DNA of 64,000 nt, taken from assembly GCF_016904945.1 (NCBI RefSeq), contig NZ_JADIKF010000036.1:134505-198504 (forward strand), read 5' to 3'. Position 1 is the first letter of the stretch; each line of letters begins with the position of its first letter. The DNA comes from Dyella mobilis. Lineage in GTDB: Bacteria > Pseudomonadota > Gammaproteobacteria > Xanthomonadales > Rhodanobacteraceae. The notes under the pieces are model-generated. The model did not search any database and had not been told where the DNA came from. It saw nothing but the letters and a program-made list of their open reading frames with translations. Both the position numbers and the translations under genes were made by a program. Positions 34,407 through 42,555 of this stretch are shown one piece after another.

Positions 34407-35046
34407 GGGACGACGCATCACTCGCAGACGACTTAGGCACCGGAGTGATTTCCACGCGACGGTTTTTGGCGCGCCCCTCTTCGTTGGCGTTGGAACTCAC
34501 CGGCTGCTCGGCACCGAACGCGGCGGCGAACACCGAGGAGGCGGGCACGCCGTCGGCGATCAGCGCGCGCGTTGCCGTCAGCGCACGCTGCGCCGACAGC
34601 TCCCAGTTGTCCGTAAAGCGGCGGTTGTCGTCCAGCACCTGCTGATCATCGGTGAACCCGCTCACCATCAGGATTTCGTCGCGAGACTTCAGATAGTCGG
34701 AGAGCGGGCCCGCCAGGCTTTTCAGCAGATCGCTGCCTTCCGGCTGCAGCTGATCCGAGTTGAGCGCAAACAGCACGCTGCCGCGAATGCCGATGCGACC
34801 GTTGACCAGCGTGATGCGTCCGGCAGCGAGTGGCGCGGCCAACGCCTGCTCAAGGGTCTTGCGGCGTTGCGTCTCGGCCTGTCGTTGCGTCATTTCATCG
34901 TTCAGCCGGTGCGAGAGTTGCAGCTGCACGCCAATGACGCCGATCAGAATCAGCACGAACGCGCCGAGCAACACCGACATCAGATCGCCGAAGGCAGCCC
35001 AGATGGGCGCACCCGATTCGGCCTCAAGCTCGATGTCGTCGGTCAT
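34399..35046 (-). CDS. OmpA/MotB-like membrane protein (motor-like operon)
   Basis: 215 residues. A single N-terminal membrane helix, PIWAAFGDLMSVLLGAFVLIL, has an Asp (about residue 21) where MotB and ZorB have their ion-binding Asp. A coiled coil and linker (QRQAETQRRKTLEQAL) lead to an OmpA-like peptidoglycan-binding domain: FALNSDQLQPEG, SGFTDDQQ, LSAQRALTATRALI, NRRVEITPV. It overlaps the DUF802 gene by 4 bases and the DUF2894 gene by 8. It is the candidate stator partner of the DUF802 protein. Confidence 0.9.
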   Translation of the reverse strand: MTDDIELEAESGAPIWAAFGDLMSVLLGAFVLILIGVIGVQLQLSHRLNDEMTQRQAETQRRKTLEQALAAPLAAGRITLVNGRIGIRGSVLFALNSDQLQPEGSDLLKSLAGPLSDYLKSRDEILMVSGFTDDQQVLDDNRRFTDNWELSAQRALTATRALIADGVPASSVFAAAFGAEQPVSSNANEEGRAKNRRVEITPVPKSSASDASSHE

Positions 35047-37139
35047 GCGGTCTCTGCTCCGGCGAGCACTGGCTGACCGCCGATCTGCTGCAATTCTTCG
35101 ATGATCTGTTTCTGCGCCAGCATGCTGAGGTCGACCACTTCCTTGGCCTGCATGACGTAATAGGCCAGCTGTTCATCGCTGCGTGCGAGGGACTTGTCCA
35201 GCGCGTCGGCAATGATTTGCAGGCGGTCCATCAAGGCCTCGTTGGACTGGCCGTACTGTTGCACCGCCACGCCGAAGGCTTCGCCCAGGCTGGCTACTTC
35301 GACGGCACTGCCAGTGACCTGCGCGGCGACGCCACCGAGCTTGCCGGTTTCGGCCTCCACGTGTTCGATGAAGCGGGTGCCGACGCGATCGAGCAGGCTG
35401 GCCGAGGTGCTGACCAGCTCGTCGACCGCGGTGCGTTGTTCGGTGGATGCGTGATTGACGGCATTGAGCAGCGTTTCCACGGTCTCCAGCAGGCGGCCGC
35501 GTTCTTCCAGCATGGCGGTATCGCGGACCATGCTGTCCGACAGCTTCTGGCGCAACTCGGCGACGACTTCGGCGGCGATCTTCGGCGCCTCCGACGCGGC
35601 CTGCACGAGCCGCGAAATCTCCGCCATGGTTTCACTGGCATGCGCCTGGGCCTGGGCCGAGATATCGCTGGCCGTGCGCGTGAGCGTGTCGCATATCGCC
35701 TGCTGCCGGCTCGCAGCGTGTTCGCCGGCCTGTTCCCACTTCTGGCTCAGCAACGAAGTCATTGCGCCGAGCGTCTCCGTCCACGTCGCCAGGCGTTGCT
35801 GGTCGCGAGATTCCAGCGTCGCCTGAAGCTCGGCATGGGATTCGCGCACGATGCTGACCAGCGACGCCGCGTGTTCCTCAATGGTCGTACCCGCAGCAGC
35901 CAGTGCGCGCTCGTTGCGGGCAGCCTGGTCTTCATTGGCGGACTGTTGTTGCGACAGTGCGTTGTTCCATGCCTCGGCCGCGTCATGGGCACTGGCGTCG
36001 AGCCGTGTCGCCATGCCTTCCAGCAGTCCTGTGGAACGTTGCTCGAACGTAGTGGTGAACTGCTCCAGCGTCCCGCGCAGGTCCTGGTTCAGTGTCGCGT
36101 GGGCATGGCGTTGCTCTGCCAGGGCTTCGTTCCAGATGCGCGCTACGGTAGTGGTGTTGCTTTCCGCGCTGGCAGCCAGTCCTTCCAGTTGTTGCTTCAC
36201 CGCCTGCGTGATCGTGACGTGCAGTTGGGTCGTCTGCTGAGCGAGGCCCGCCATCGTGGCCTCCACCACCGGTTGCAGCGCCGATGCGCCGGCGCGAGCC
36301 CCCTGGGTGACGCTGTCTTTCAGCGTCTGCTCTACCGAAGATGCGAGCTTGAGGTAGACCGCCTCGGTCTTGCCGTGGAAGGCTTCATGGCTCGCGATCT
36401 GTCGCTCATGAGCGGCCAGGTTCTGCTGCTCGATGCCGCTCATCATGGATTGAAGGCGATCGACCAGGGCGGGCATCAGCGCCGTCTGTTGTTGCAGCAG
36501 CCTGAGGGCTTCCTCGCGTTGGTACGCCTGCGAATGAACGCGCAAGGTGGTGGCGATCTTCACGTCCAACAATTGCACGGCCTGCAGCCGCTCGCGACGG
36601 ACCAGGGCCGAAAGCAGCCCGAGCATCGCCGAGCTGGCCACGCCCGCGATCGAGGTGCCGAACGCAAAGGCAAGGCCGTTCACCGGCGCGGCGAGCGAGC
36701 TGCGGATCGCCTGCAGGTCGCTCGCGCTTTCCAGCGCAAAGCCGGTACCACGAAGAGTCGCCATCATGCCCAGCAGCGTGCCCAGCATGCCCAGCAATAC
36801 CAGCAGGCCGGTGAGGTACGGCGTCAGCGCGGGGGCGGGCAGGGCGATGCGGTCGCCTTCTATGCGCAGGCGCGTGCCATGGCGCAGGCTGGGATGCAGT
36901 CGCTCGAGCCAGGAAGCAAGATCGGAGGGCGCAACGGATAAATCGCCAACCGCCTTCTGCAAAGTGGCCGTTGCCTGCCGATAGCGATAAAGCTCAGACG
37001 CGCCGGACAGGTAGCAGGCACCGATCAGCAGGGCGACCGCCGCGCCAAGCGGGTTGGAGCCCACGTAGCCTGCGCCGACCCAGCCGATGGCGGCGAGGCC
37101 CAGGAGGAAGGCGGCTGGAAGGACGAAATGTTTGAACAT
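35043..37139 (-). CDS. DUF802 protein: MotA-like membrane part with long coiled-coil tail
   Basis: 698 residues from ATG 37139. Two short N-terminal helices (VLPAAFLLGLAAIGWVG, GAAVALLIGACYLSG), then TPYLTGLLVLLGMLGTLLGMMATLRG and PVNGLAFAFGTSIAGVASSAMLGLLSALVRRE, the last two placed like MotA/ZorA/ExbB helices (GMLGTLLGM pattern). From about residue 205 to the end runs a Gln/Ala/Glu-rich coiled coil, with AQKQIIEELQQIGG near the end. The DUF802 family is of unknown function. With the MotB-like partner, a motor with a cytoplasmic tail, as in Zorya ZorA, is a reasonable reading. It overlaps the next gene by 4 bases. Confidence 0.88.
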   Translation of the reverse strand: MFKHFVLPAAFLLGLAAIGWVGAGYVGSNPLGAAVALLIGACYLSGASELYRYRQATATLQKAVGDLSVAPSDLASWLERLHPSLRHGTRLRIEGDRIALPAPALTPYLTGLLVLLGMLGTLLGMMATLRGTGFALESASDLQAIRSSLAAPVNGLAFAFGTSIAGVASSAMLGLLSALVRRERLQAVQLLDVKIATTLRVHSQAYQREEALRLLQQQTALMPALVDRLQSMMSGIEQQNLAAHERQIASHEAFHGKTEAVYLKLASSVEQTLKDSVTQGARAGASALQPVVEATMAGLAQQTTQLHVTITQAVKQQLEGLAASAESNTTTVARIWNEALAEQRHAHATLNQDLRGTLEQFTTTFEQRSTGLLEGMATRLDASAHDAAEAWNNALSQQQSANEDQAARNERALAAAGTTIEEHAASLVSIVRESHAELQATLESRDQQRLATWTETLGAMTSLLSQKWEQAGEHAASRQQAICDTLTRTASDISAQAQAHASETMAEISRLVQAASEAPKIAAEVVAELRQKLSDSMVRDTAMLEERGRLLETVETLLNAVNHASTEQRTAVDELVSTSASLLDRVGTRFIEHVEAETGKLGGVAAQVTGSAVEVASLGEAFGVAVQQYGQSNEALMDRLQIIADALDKSLARSDEQLAYYVMQAKEVVDLSMLAQKQIIEELQQIGGQPVLAGAETA

Positions 37140-37149
37140 GCTGTTCTCG

Positions 37150-37884
37150 TTAGCGGGTGCGAAGTGCTGCAAGCAGCCCGTCGACCGGTTGAAAGCGAAG
37201 ATCCAGTTCGGCCAGCAACACGCTCTGCATGTCGCGGCGAAATACATCCAGCCACGCTCCCGATGGGGTGGCTGGGTCCTGCGATGCAGGTTCGTCGGCC
37301 GGGGAGGAGTCGCCGGCCTGGCGCAATCGTTCGAAATGTTCGCCGAGCAGGGCTGGCACCGCGGCCAACAGGGTGTGCTCGCGCGGGCTCAAGGCGCGCT
37401 CCATGACCGCATCCACCTCGGCGAGGCGGACCATGTCGGCGGTTCCCTCAGCGAGCCTGTCGCGCAAGCGACCACGCAGCCTGCCGGCGACCGACTGCAT
37501 CGAGCGCTGCATGGTTTGATAACGCTGGCGAAAAGGTGCGTAGTCGGCCTGGGCGTCGGCGCTGCCTTCAACGGCGGGCGCCGGCTTGGCTGCGGGAGCG
37601 CGTGCGCCAGGCCCGTCACCCTTGATGGCCTTGGCCAGGGCGGCACGCGCAAGCGCGCATTCCTCTTCCTCGACACTGGCCGACGGCAGCACCGACCCGA
37701 CGCCCGCGGCCGGCTCACTGTCAAGCGCCGTGGAAAGGGCGATCGAATGCGTCCAGTCGAGCCACTGGCTCAGGCGCTGGGGTAGCGACTGCTGCGCGGG
37801 CGTGACGCCCACGTCGATCATGCGCGCAAGGTGGCGTATGAACTGCGGCCCACGAATCGCGGCGTTTTGTGCTGTTTGCACCAT
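37150..37884 (-). CDS. DUF3348-domain protein (first gene of motor-like operon)
   Basis: 244 residues: GPQFIRHLARMIDVG, SLPQRLSQWLDWTHSIALSTAL, FRQRYQTMQRSMQSVAGRLRGRLRDRLAE, DAVMERALSPREHTLLAAVPALLGEHFERLRQ, WLDVFRRDMQSVLLAELDLRFQPVDGLLAALR. This is the DUF3348 family, soluble and helical. The gene ends 10 bases before the DUF802 start and is thus first in the operon DUF3348-DUF802-OmpA-DUF2894. Function unknown. Confidence 0.88.
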   Translation of the reverse strand: MVQTAQNAAIRGPQFIRHLARMIDVGVTPAQQSLPQRLSQWLDWTHSIALSTALDSEPAAGVGSVLPSASVEEEECALARAALAKAIKGDGPGARAPAAKPAPAVEGSADAQADYAPFRQRYQTMQRSMQSVAGRLRGRLRDRLAEGTADMVRLAEVDAVMERALSPREHTLLAAVPALLGEHFERLRQAGDSSPADEPASQDPATPSGAWLDVFRRDMQSVLLAELDLRFQPVDGLLAALRTR

Positions 37885-38278
37885 GCTTCTGGCTAAAAAT
37901 CGGCCATTTTACCCAGTAAAGGGGGCGGACGGCTATCAAAGCGGCACGAAACTCATTGGAGGTACACATTTCCCAAGTCAGCGTCGCGCTGCGGTTGGCC
38001 AAAAGAGGGGGCTGTCTGATTGAATCCGATACGGACTGGGAGACAAACATTCGCAAATCGTTACGCCCCTACGTTCCGAAATGCAGAGTCGGGCGCAGTT
38101 TGTCTTCGGGAATGGAGCCAACCTCCGCCCAGTCTGGTCGCGCTAGTGGAAACCTTTCGCCAAGGTACTTACATTGCGATGCGTGGCGGATGCCTGGTGT
38201 GCTCAATCTCAATTCGAATGAGCGAATGATCAGATCACAAAAGCGATGTTTCTTAGCTTTAATCAAAGGAGAAGATCA
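37885..38278. other. Intergenic region, no gene seen
   Basis: About 390 bases with divergent promoters expected for the DUF3348 operon and the orphan gene at 38279. The overlapping frames here have no ribosome site or domain. Confidence 0.45.
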
Positions 38279-38641
38279 ATGCCTAAGGTTCAAAAGCTTG
38301 GTGCAAGCATGTTGCGTGGGAACGAAAACAATTTCTATATACGATGCAATGATGACCTCGACGATCAAGACTGCCACACAAACAGAGGAAACTTAGAATA
38401 TCCGCACATTCACGTGAAGACCGATGGCCCCTATGCGCACAACGATATTCTATATATAGGAATTACTTTCGGGCCTTACGGAGGACGCAATATTGATATC
38501 TATGATAATGGGCAATACATGCTTGAGCGCCGCAGGTTGATGGAGCTCATGCAGAGACATTTAAAAGGCCTGTCACCCGACCGGCATGAGCCGCTTTCGC
38601 AATATCTGTTTGGCACACACGTGCATGATTCCAATCAATGA
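38279..38641 (+). CDS. Orphan hypothetical protein, lower GC
   Basis: 120 residues from ATG 38279 with a strong AAAGGAG upstream. Sequence includes MLRGNENNFYIRCNDD, PHIHVKTDGPYAHNDILYIGITFGPYGGRN, IDIYDNGQYMLERRRLMELMQRH and SQYLFGTHVH. It is soluble and has no motif that I recognise. The surrounding DNA is visibly richer in A/T than its neighbours, suggesting recent transfer; the protein may be a toxin, immunity or phage-type product, but nothing shows which. Confidence 0.7.
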   Translation: MPKVQKLGASMLRGNENNFYIRCNDDLDDQDCHTNRGNLEYPHIHVKTDGPYAHNDILYIGITFGPYGGRNIDIYDNGQYMLERRRLMELMQRHLKGLSPDRHEPLSQYLFGTHVHDSNQ

Positions 38642-38986
38642 TAGACGATTTATTGCCACATTGATGGTGAAGCTGAAGCGTCCTCGCTGATTCGAATTAC
38701 TGGCAAGTAGAGGCATCACGATCAGGAATCGTTATCAGAGGCAGGTAAGCACTACTGCCCTGCCTGCTTACGCCACATCACGGCCCATGCCAGGTGATTG
38801 AGTCGATCAAGGTCGCTGGTGGTTTTTGCCTCGATCGCAGACTTTCGCTATCACGAAAAGCTCGCGTGACTTCGACCACTTTGTGTTTTTCTCGAAACCG
38901 TTTTCGACTCAAAAGCACGTGAGCTTTTCGCGCTTCTTGCGATGCTGCGCGCGCCATCCTTGGCACGTATTCCTCGCTGGGCAAGG
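38642..38986. other. Intergenic region with long-range inverted repeat
   Basis: 345 bases downstream of both flanking genes. It contains arms 38854-38868 (CGAAAAGCTCGCGTG) and 38916-38930, paired at 14 of 15 positions, and a partial copy of the dispersed repeat at 38674-38696. No gene was seen. Confidence 0.5.
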
Positions 38987-40018
38987 CTATTGGAGGCGCC
39001 AGGCCAACGTTTCTCCGGCGAGAAAGGGCACAACGGGCTGACCGCCGACATCCACCACATCAGGCACCTGCCAGGGGCTGCGCGTCAGCGTGACCCTGCC
39101 TGGATTGAGGGGTAATCCATAGAAGCGGGGGCCGTATTCGGAGGCAAAGGCTTCGAGACGGTCGAGCGCACCTTCCTCATCGAACACGTGCGCATACACT
39201 TCGAGCGCAACCGGTGCATTGAATATCCCTGCGCAGCCACAGGCGGATTCCTTCATCGCGCGCGGATGCGGCGCAGAGTCCGTTCCGAGGAAAAATTGGG
39301 GCGAGTTGGAAGTCGCCGCTTTGCGCAGGGCGATGCGATGTCTTTCACGCTTCGCCACGGGCAAGCAGTAAGCATGCGGGCGTAGCCCGCGCTGGAACAT
39401 CGCGTTGCGATTTATCACCAGGTGATGGGGCGTGATGGTTGCCGCGACCTGATTGCCGCTCTCCTTGATGAAATCGACCGCATCGGCCGTGGTGATGTGT
39501 TCCAGTACGACCTTGAGTCCGGGAAAGTCCCGTACGATCGAGGTAAGCACCTGCTCAATAAAGACAACCTCGCGATCGAACACATCCACATCTGCATCCG
39601 TCACCTCGCCATGGATGAGCAGCGGCATGCCGATCCTTTCCATCGTCGCCAGTACCGGATGAATTCGGCGAATGTCGGTTACGCCATGAGCCGCATTCGT
39701 GGTGGCGTTTGCCGGATAGAGCTTGCACGCGGCAAAGACGCCTCCTGCATAGCCCGCCGCCACTTCATCAGGGTCGATACCGTCGGTCAGATAGCAGGTC
39801 ATCAACGGGTGGAATGAGCTGCCCGGCGGAATGACGGCGTTGATCCGATCACGGTATAGGCGAGCGGCCTCCACGGTACACACCGGTGGAACCAGATTCG
39901 GCATGACGATGGCGCGTGCGAAGCTGCGTGCCGTTGCCGCGACGGTCTGCGTGAGCTGAGCGCCATCGCGAAGATGAACGTGCCAATCATCCGGTGTGCG
40001 GATCGAAAACGTCGTCAT
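38987..40018 (-). CDS. pyrC: Dihydroorotase, class II
   Basis: 343 residues from ATG 40018. Catalyses N-carbamoyl-aspartate to dihydroorotate in pyrimidine synthesis. Metal-binding and active residues: DWHVHLRDG, the carboxylated Lys in AACKLYPANATTNAAHGV, LLIHGEV, LEHITTADAV, ATITPHHL and the Asp in FLGTDSAPH. The length matches class II (E. coli-type) PyrC. It stands alone, with an HxlR regulator just upstream on the same strand. Confidence 0.96.
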   Translation of the reverse strand: MTTFSIRTPDDWHVHLRDGAQLTQTVAATARSFARAIVMPNLVPPVCTVEAARLYRDRINAVIPPGSSFHPLMTCYLTDGIDPDEVAAGYAGGVFAACKLYPANATTNAAHGVTDIRRIHPVLATMERIGMPLLIHGEVTDADVDVFDREVVFIEQVLTSIVRDFPGLKVVLEHITTADAVDFIKESGNQVAATITPHHLVINRNAMFQRGLRPHAYCLPVAKRERHRIALRKAATSNSPQFFLGTDSAPHPRAMKESACGCAGIFNAPVALEVYAHVFDEEGALDRLEAFASEYGPRFYGLPLNPGRVTLTRSPWQVPDVVDVGGQPVVPFLAGETLAWRLQ

Positions 40019-40070
40019 TGATTGCAAATCTCTTGATTGATGTCTGTGAAACCGAGAGCAGCTCAGCCGC

Positions 40071-40496
40071 TCATTCTGATGCCGGAAGGTGTGCTTTCCG
40101 AAGTTCATCCATAAAGGCTGCGCGCAGTTCAGGCCCGCCTTCTTTCAAGGTGCGAGCCAGGCCCTGCAACTTGGAAGCGGGCAAATACTCCTCTCCCCAT
40201 GCCGCCATTTCCAGCAGAAGAGGGACTAGCGCGATGCCTTTTTCCGTAAGGCTATAAATCGCCTTCTGTTTGTGGGTCGGGTCGTCGGACTTGGTAATGA
40301 TCCCTTGCTGGACGAGCTTTCGAAGTCGGTCGGCAAGGATATTCGATGCGACACCTTCCAGGGATTGGGTCAGGAGTTCGCGAAAATGCCTTCGATTGAC
40401 GAAAACGATGTCGCGGATGACGAGCAAAGTCCATTGATCGCCAAGCACTTCGAGCGTTTGGTTGATGACGCATTCGGATCTATGACTCGTGCGCAC
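40071..40496 (-). CDS. HxlR-family transcriptional regulator
   Basis: 141 residues. Winged helix of the HxlR type: SECVINQTLEVLGDQWTLLVIRDI, RHFRELLTQSLEGVASNILADRLRKLVQQGIITKS and KQKAIYSLTEKGIALVPLLLEMAAWG. The N-terminal Cys of HxlR redox-sensing members is present. It is 53 bases upstream of pyrC on the same strand and divergent from a HAF-repeat gene; the target is not shown by the sequence. Confidence 0.92.
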   Translation of the reverse strand: MRTSHRSECVINQTLEVLGDQWTLLVIRDIVFVNRRHFRELLTQSLEGVASNILADRLRKLVQQGIITKSDDPTHKQKAIYSLTEKGIALVPLLLEMAAWGEEYLPASKLQGLARTLKEGGPELRAAFMDELRKAHLPASE

Positions 40497-40682
40497 GCTG
40501 ATTCCAACTCGAAAGGGAATGCCAGCGCCATTCTACGACAACAAAACCAGTTGCACTATAAAACCAGTTGTGATATTCAACCATCCGCCATGACGCGAGC
40601 GCCATCCAGCCCGCGCTCGCGCGGAAGGCTGCGTCGTCAGGAACCTGAGGGTTGGGACCGAAACTTCGTGGGAGGCAAAAAC

Positions 40683-41984
40683 ATGAATATGTTCAAGCAG
40701 CTGCGCAGTCTCTGGATGCCGAGCGCTACGATTTTTGCTCTGACTTGCTTTGGCAATGCCTTCGCCCAGGTGAGCTACCAAGTTACCGATCTGGGCGTTC
40801 CGAAGAATGACAATTATTCGATGGTCATGTCCGTCAACAGCGAGGGCTGGTCGGAGATCATGGCCGGGAACTTCCTGCCAGGGCAGGGGGATTCGCTATC
40901 CGGGGTGCCTCTAAACGGACGCGCACTGATAAACGTCGACGGATACTACGTCGATCTCGGCACGCTCGGCGGACCGAACAGCTGGATGAACTTTGGCGAG
41001 ATCAACGACCTCGCGCAGGTAGTGGGCGATTCCGAAACAGCTGTCCCAGACCCGAACGGCGAAGACATCTGCGGATTCGGCACCCACCTTACGTGCCTTC
41101 CGTTTCTTTGGCAGCCCTTCCAGATGAGCGCCCTCCCAACCCTGGGCGGCAATAACGGGGAGGCGAGCGCGATCAATAACCGCGGGCAAATCGTCGGCAT
41201 GGCAGAAAACGGTGCCATGGACCCCTCGTGTCAGGCCGGCACCATGAATAATCGGGTTCAGCTGCCGGTGTTGTGGGAAAACGGCAAGGCCAACGCCCTT
41301 CCTACGGTGGATAAAGATCCGGACGGCTTCGCATTTTGGATCAACGATCTTGGTCAAGCCGTAGGCTATTCGGGAAACTGCAGCGGCCCCATTCACGGCA
41401 TCGTGTGGGAAAACCGCACGGCGTCTGCGCTTCCCGACCTCGGAACCGGCGGCTTCGGCGAGAACATCAACAACCAGGGCCAGATTGTTGGAACAGTCGG
41501 CAGTGCTGACGGCACCACCCAGACTGGCTCGATTTGGCAGATTGCCAAAGGCACAGGCACCCCAAAACTCACCACGGTGCTCGGACTGCTGCCGGGAGAC
41601 GCCGCTGGCATAGCTTTCGGTAACAACATCGAGGGCCAGGTAGTGGGAGGCGAGTGGAACGCCAACGGCTACTGGTCGCATGCCTTCATCTGGCAGAGCG
41701 GCGTGATGACCGACCTCAACACACAGTTCCCCGCCAGTTCCAGCTTGTTCGCGACCTTCGCCGCCAAGATCAACAACCGCGGACAAATCGGCGGCATGGC
41801 CATCGTTTGCAGCGGGCCGCACCAGGGCGAAATGCACGCCTTTCTGGCAACCCCTGTGCAGCAAAGCGCGGGTGAGTCGATTGCACAAGCCGCGCCCAAT
41901 TGCCTGCAATCCAATTTTCCCGCAGCGGACGCGGTTACACGACTTTTGAAGAAAACCGCACCTGGCGGTCGATTTGTGCGTTAA
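40683..41984 (+). CDS. Secreted HAF-repeat protein
   Basis: 433 residues from ATG 40683 (GGGAGG upstream). Signal peptide ends near CFGNAFAQ. The body has repeating units of the HAF/extracellular-repeat type with NxxGQIVG or INNRGQI cores: INDLAQVVGDS, INNRGQIVGMAE, INDLGQAVGYS, INNQGQIVGTV, NIEGQVVGGEW and INNRGQIGGMA. It probably folds as a beta-propeller-like array outside the cell. Function unknown. A strong terminator follows. Confidence 0.88.
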   Translation: MNMFKQLRSLWMPSATIFALTCFGNAFAQVSYQVTDLGVPKNDNYSMVMSVNSEGWSEIMAGNFLPGQGDSLSGVPLNGRALINVDGYYVDLGTLGGPNSWMNFGEINDLAQVVGDSETAVPDPNGEDICGFGTHLTCLPFLWQPFQMSALPTLGGNNGEASAINNRGQIVGMAENGAMDPSCQAGTMNNRVQLPVLWENGKANALPTVDKDPDGFAFWINDLGQAVGYSGNCSGPIHGIVWENRTASALPDLGTGGFGENINNQGQIVGTVGSADGTTQTGSIWQIAKGTGTPKLTTVLGLLPGDAAGIAFGNNIEGQVVGGEWNANGYWSHAFIWQSGVMTDLNTQFPASSSLFATFAAKINNRGQIGGMAIVCSGPHQGEMHAFLATPVQQSAGESIAQAAPNCLQSNFPAADAVTRLLKKTAPGGRFVR

Positions 41985-42120
41985 CGAGCGTTTTCGAAGC
42001 GCAGTGGACCACCTCGGGAAGTTCGGAGGCTGCTTGGTGCATATCCGATCGGCACCGGCAGCCTTCGATGGCTGAGCCAGTCCGCCCAGGCCAACAGCGC
42101 TGCCCGGCGCAAAACGAAAA

Positions 42121-42144
42121 AGCCCCGACAGGGTCGGGGCTTTT
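42121..42144. terminator. Bidirectional terminator
   Basis: Stem AGCCCCGAC / GTCGGGGCT with loop AGG, flanked by AAAA upstream and TTTT downstream, so it can act on both strands. It lies between the HAF gene and the convergent kinase gene. Confidence 0.9.
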
Positions 42145-42555
42145 GACACATCCTGTGCATGATGCCTCACTCGTCAAATCACTACATCCTGTGGTGACTG
42201 ACATCCTTGTCGCCAGCCGATACGTCGGCCTGGACTTACGAGGCATGGCGCTATTCTCTATAACCGCAGGCGACTGGGCTATCAGGCGCCTCCTCTTTGT
42301 TATGTAGGCGGATTCCTACAAGCAGCCCAACCAAAACCCTGGCGCAGCTTGCGGTGCCGTTGGCGACGGAGGTGCAAATCCAGATGCCGCCCCCCAACCT
42401 GGTTACGGAGGCGCTGGAGCGCCATTTGCGCTACCCACACAGCGGGGAGGATCGCCTGGGTAAGCCATGCGCAAAGCCATTGTCGCAGTCTCACTAAATT
42501 GAGCTGCTGAAGCTATGTCATTTAAAAATCAATGAGTTGAAAAATTTTCCGCCGC
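42145..42555. other. Intergenic region, no gene seen
   Basis: About 410 bases. Short frames on both strands have no start signals or known domain. Confidence 0.5.

Noticed and set aside
35217..36941. Long plus-strand frame opposite the DUF802 gene
   Set aside because: It is Arg/His-rich with no domain and is the antisense of a coiled-coil gene of biased composition.
40911..42170. Minus-strand frame of 419 codons opposite the HAF-repeat gene
   Set aside because: No domain, overlaps the terminator, and mirrors repeated DNA.
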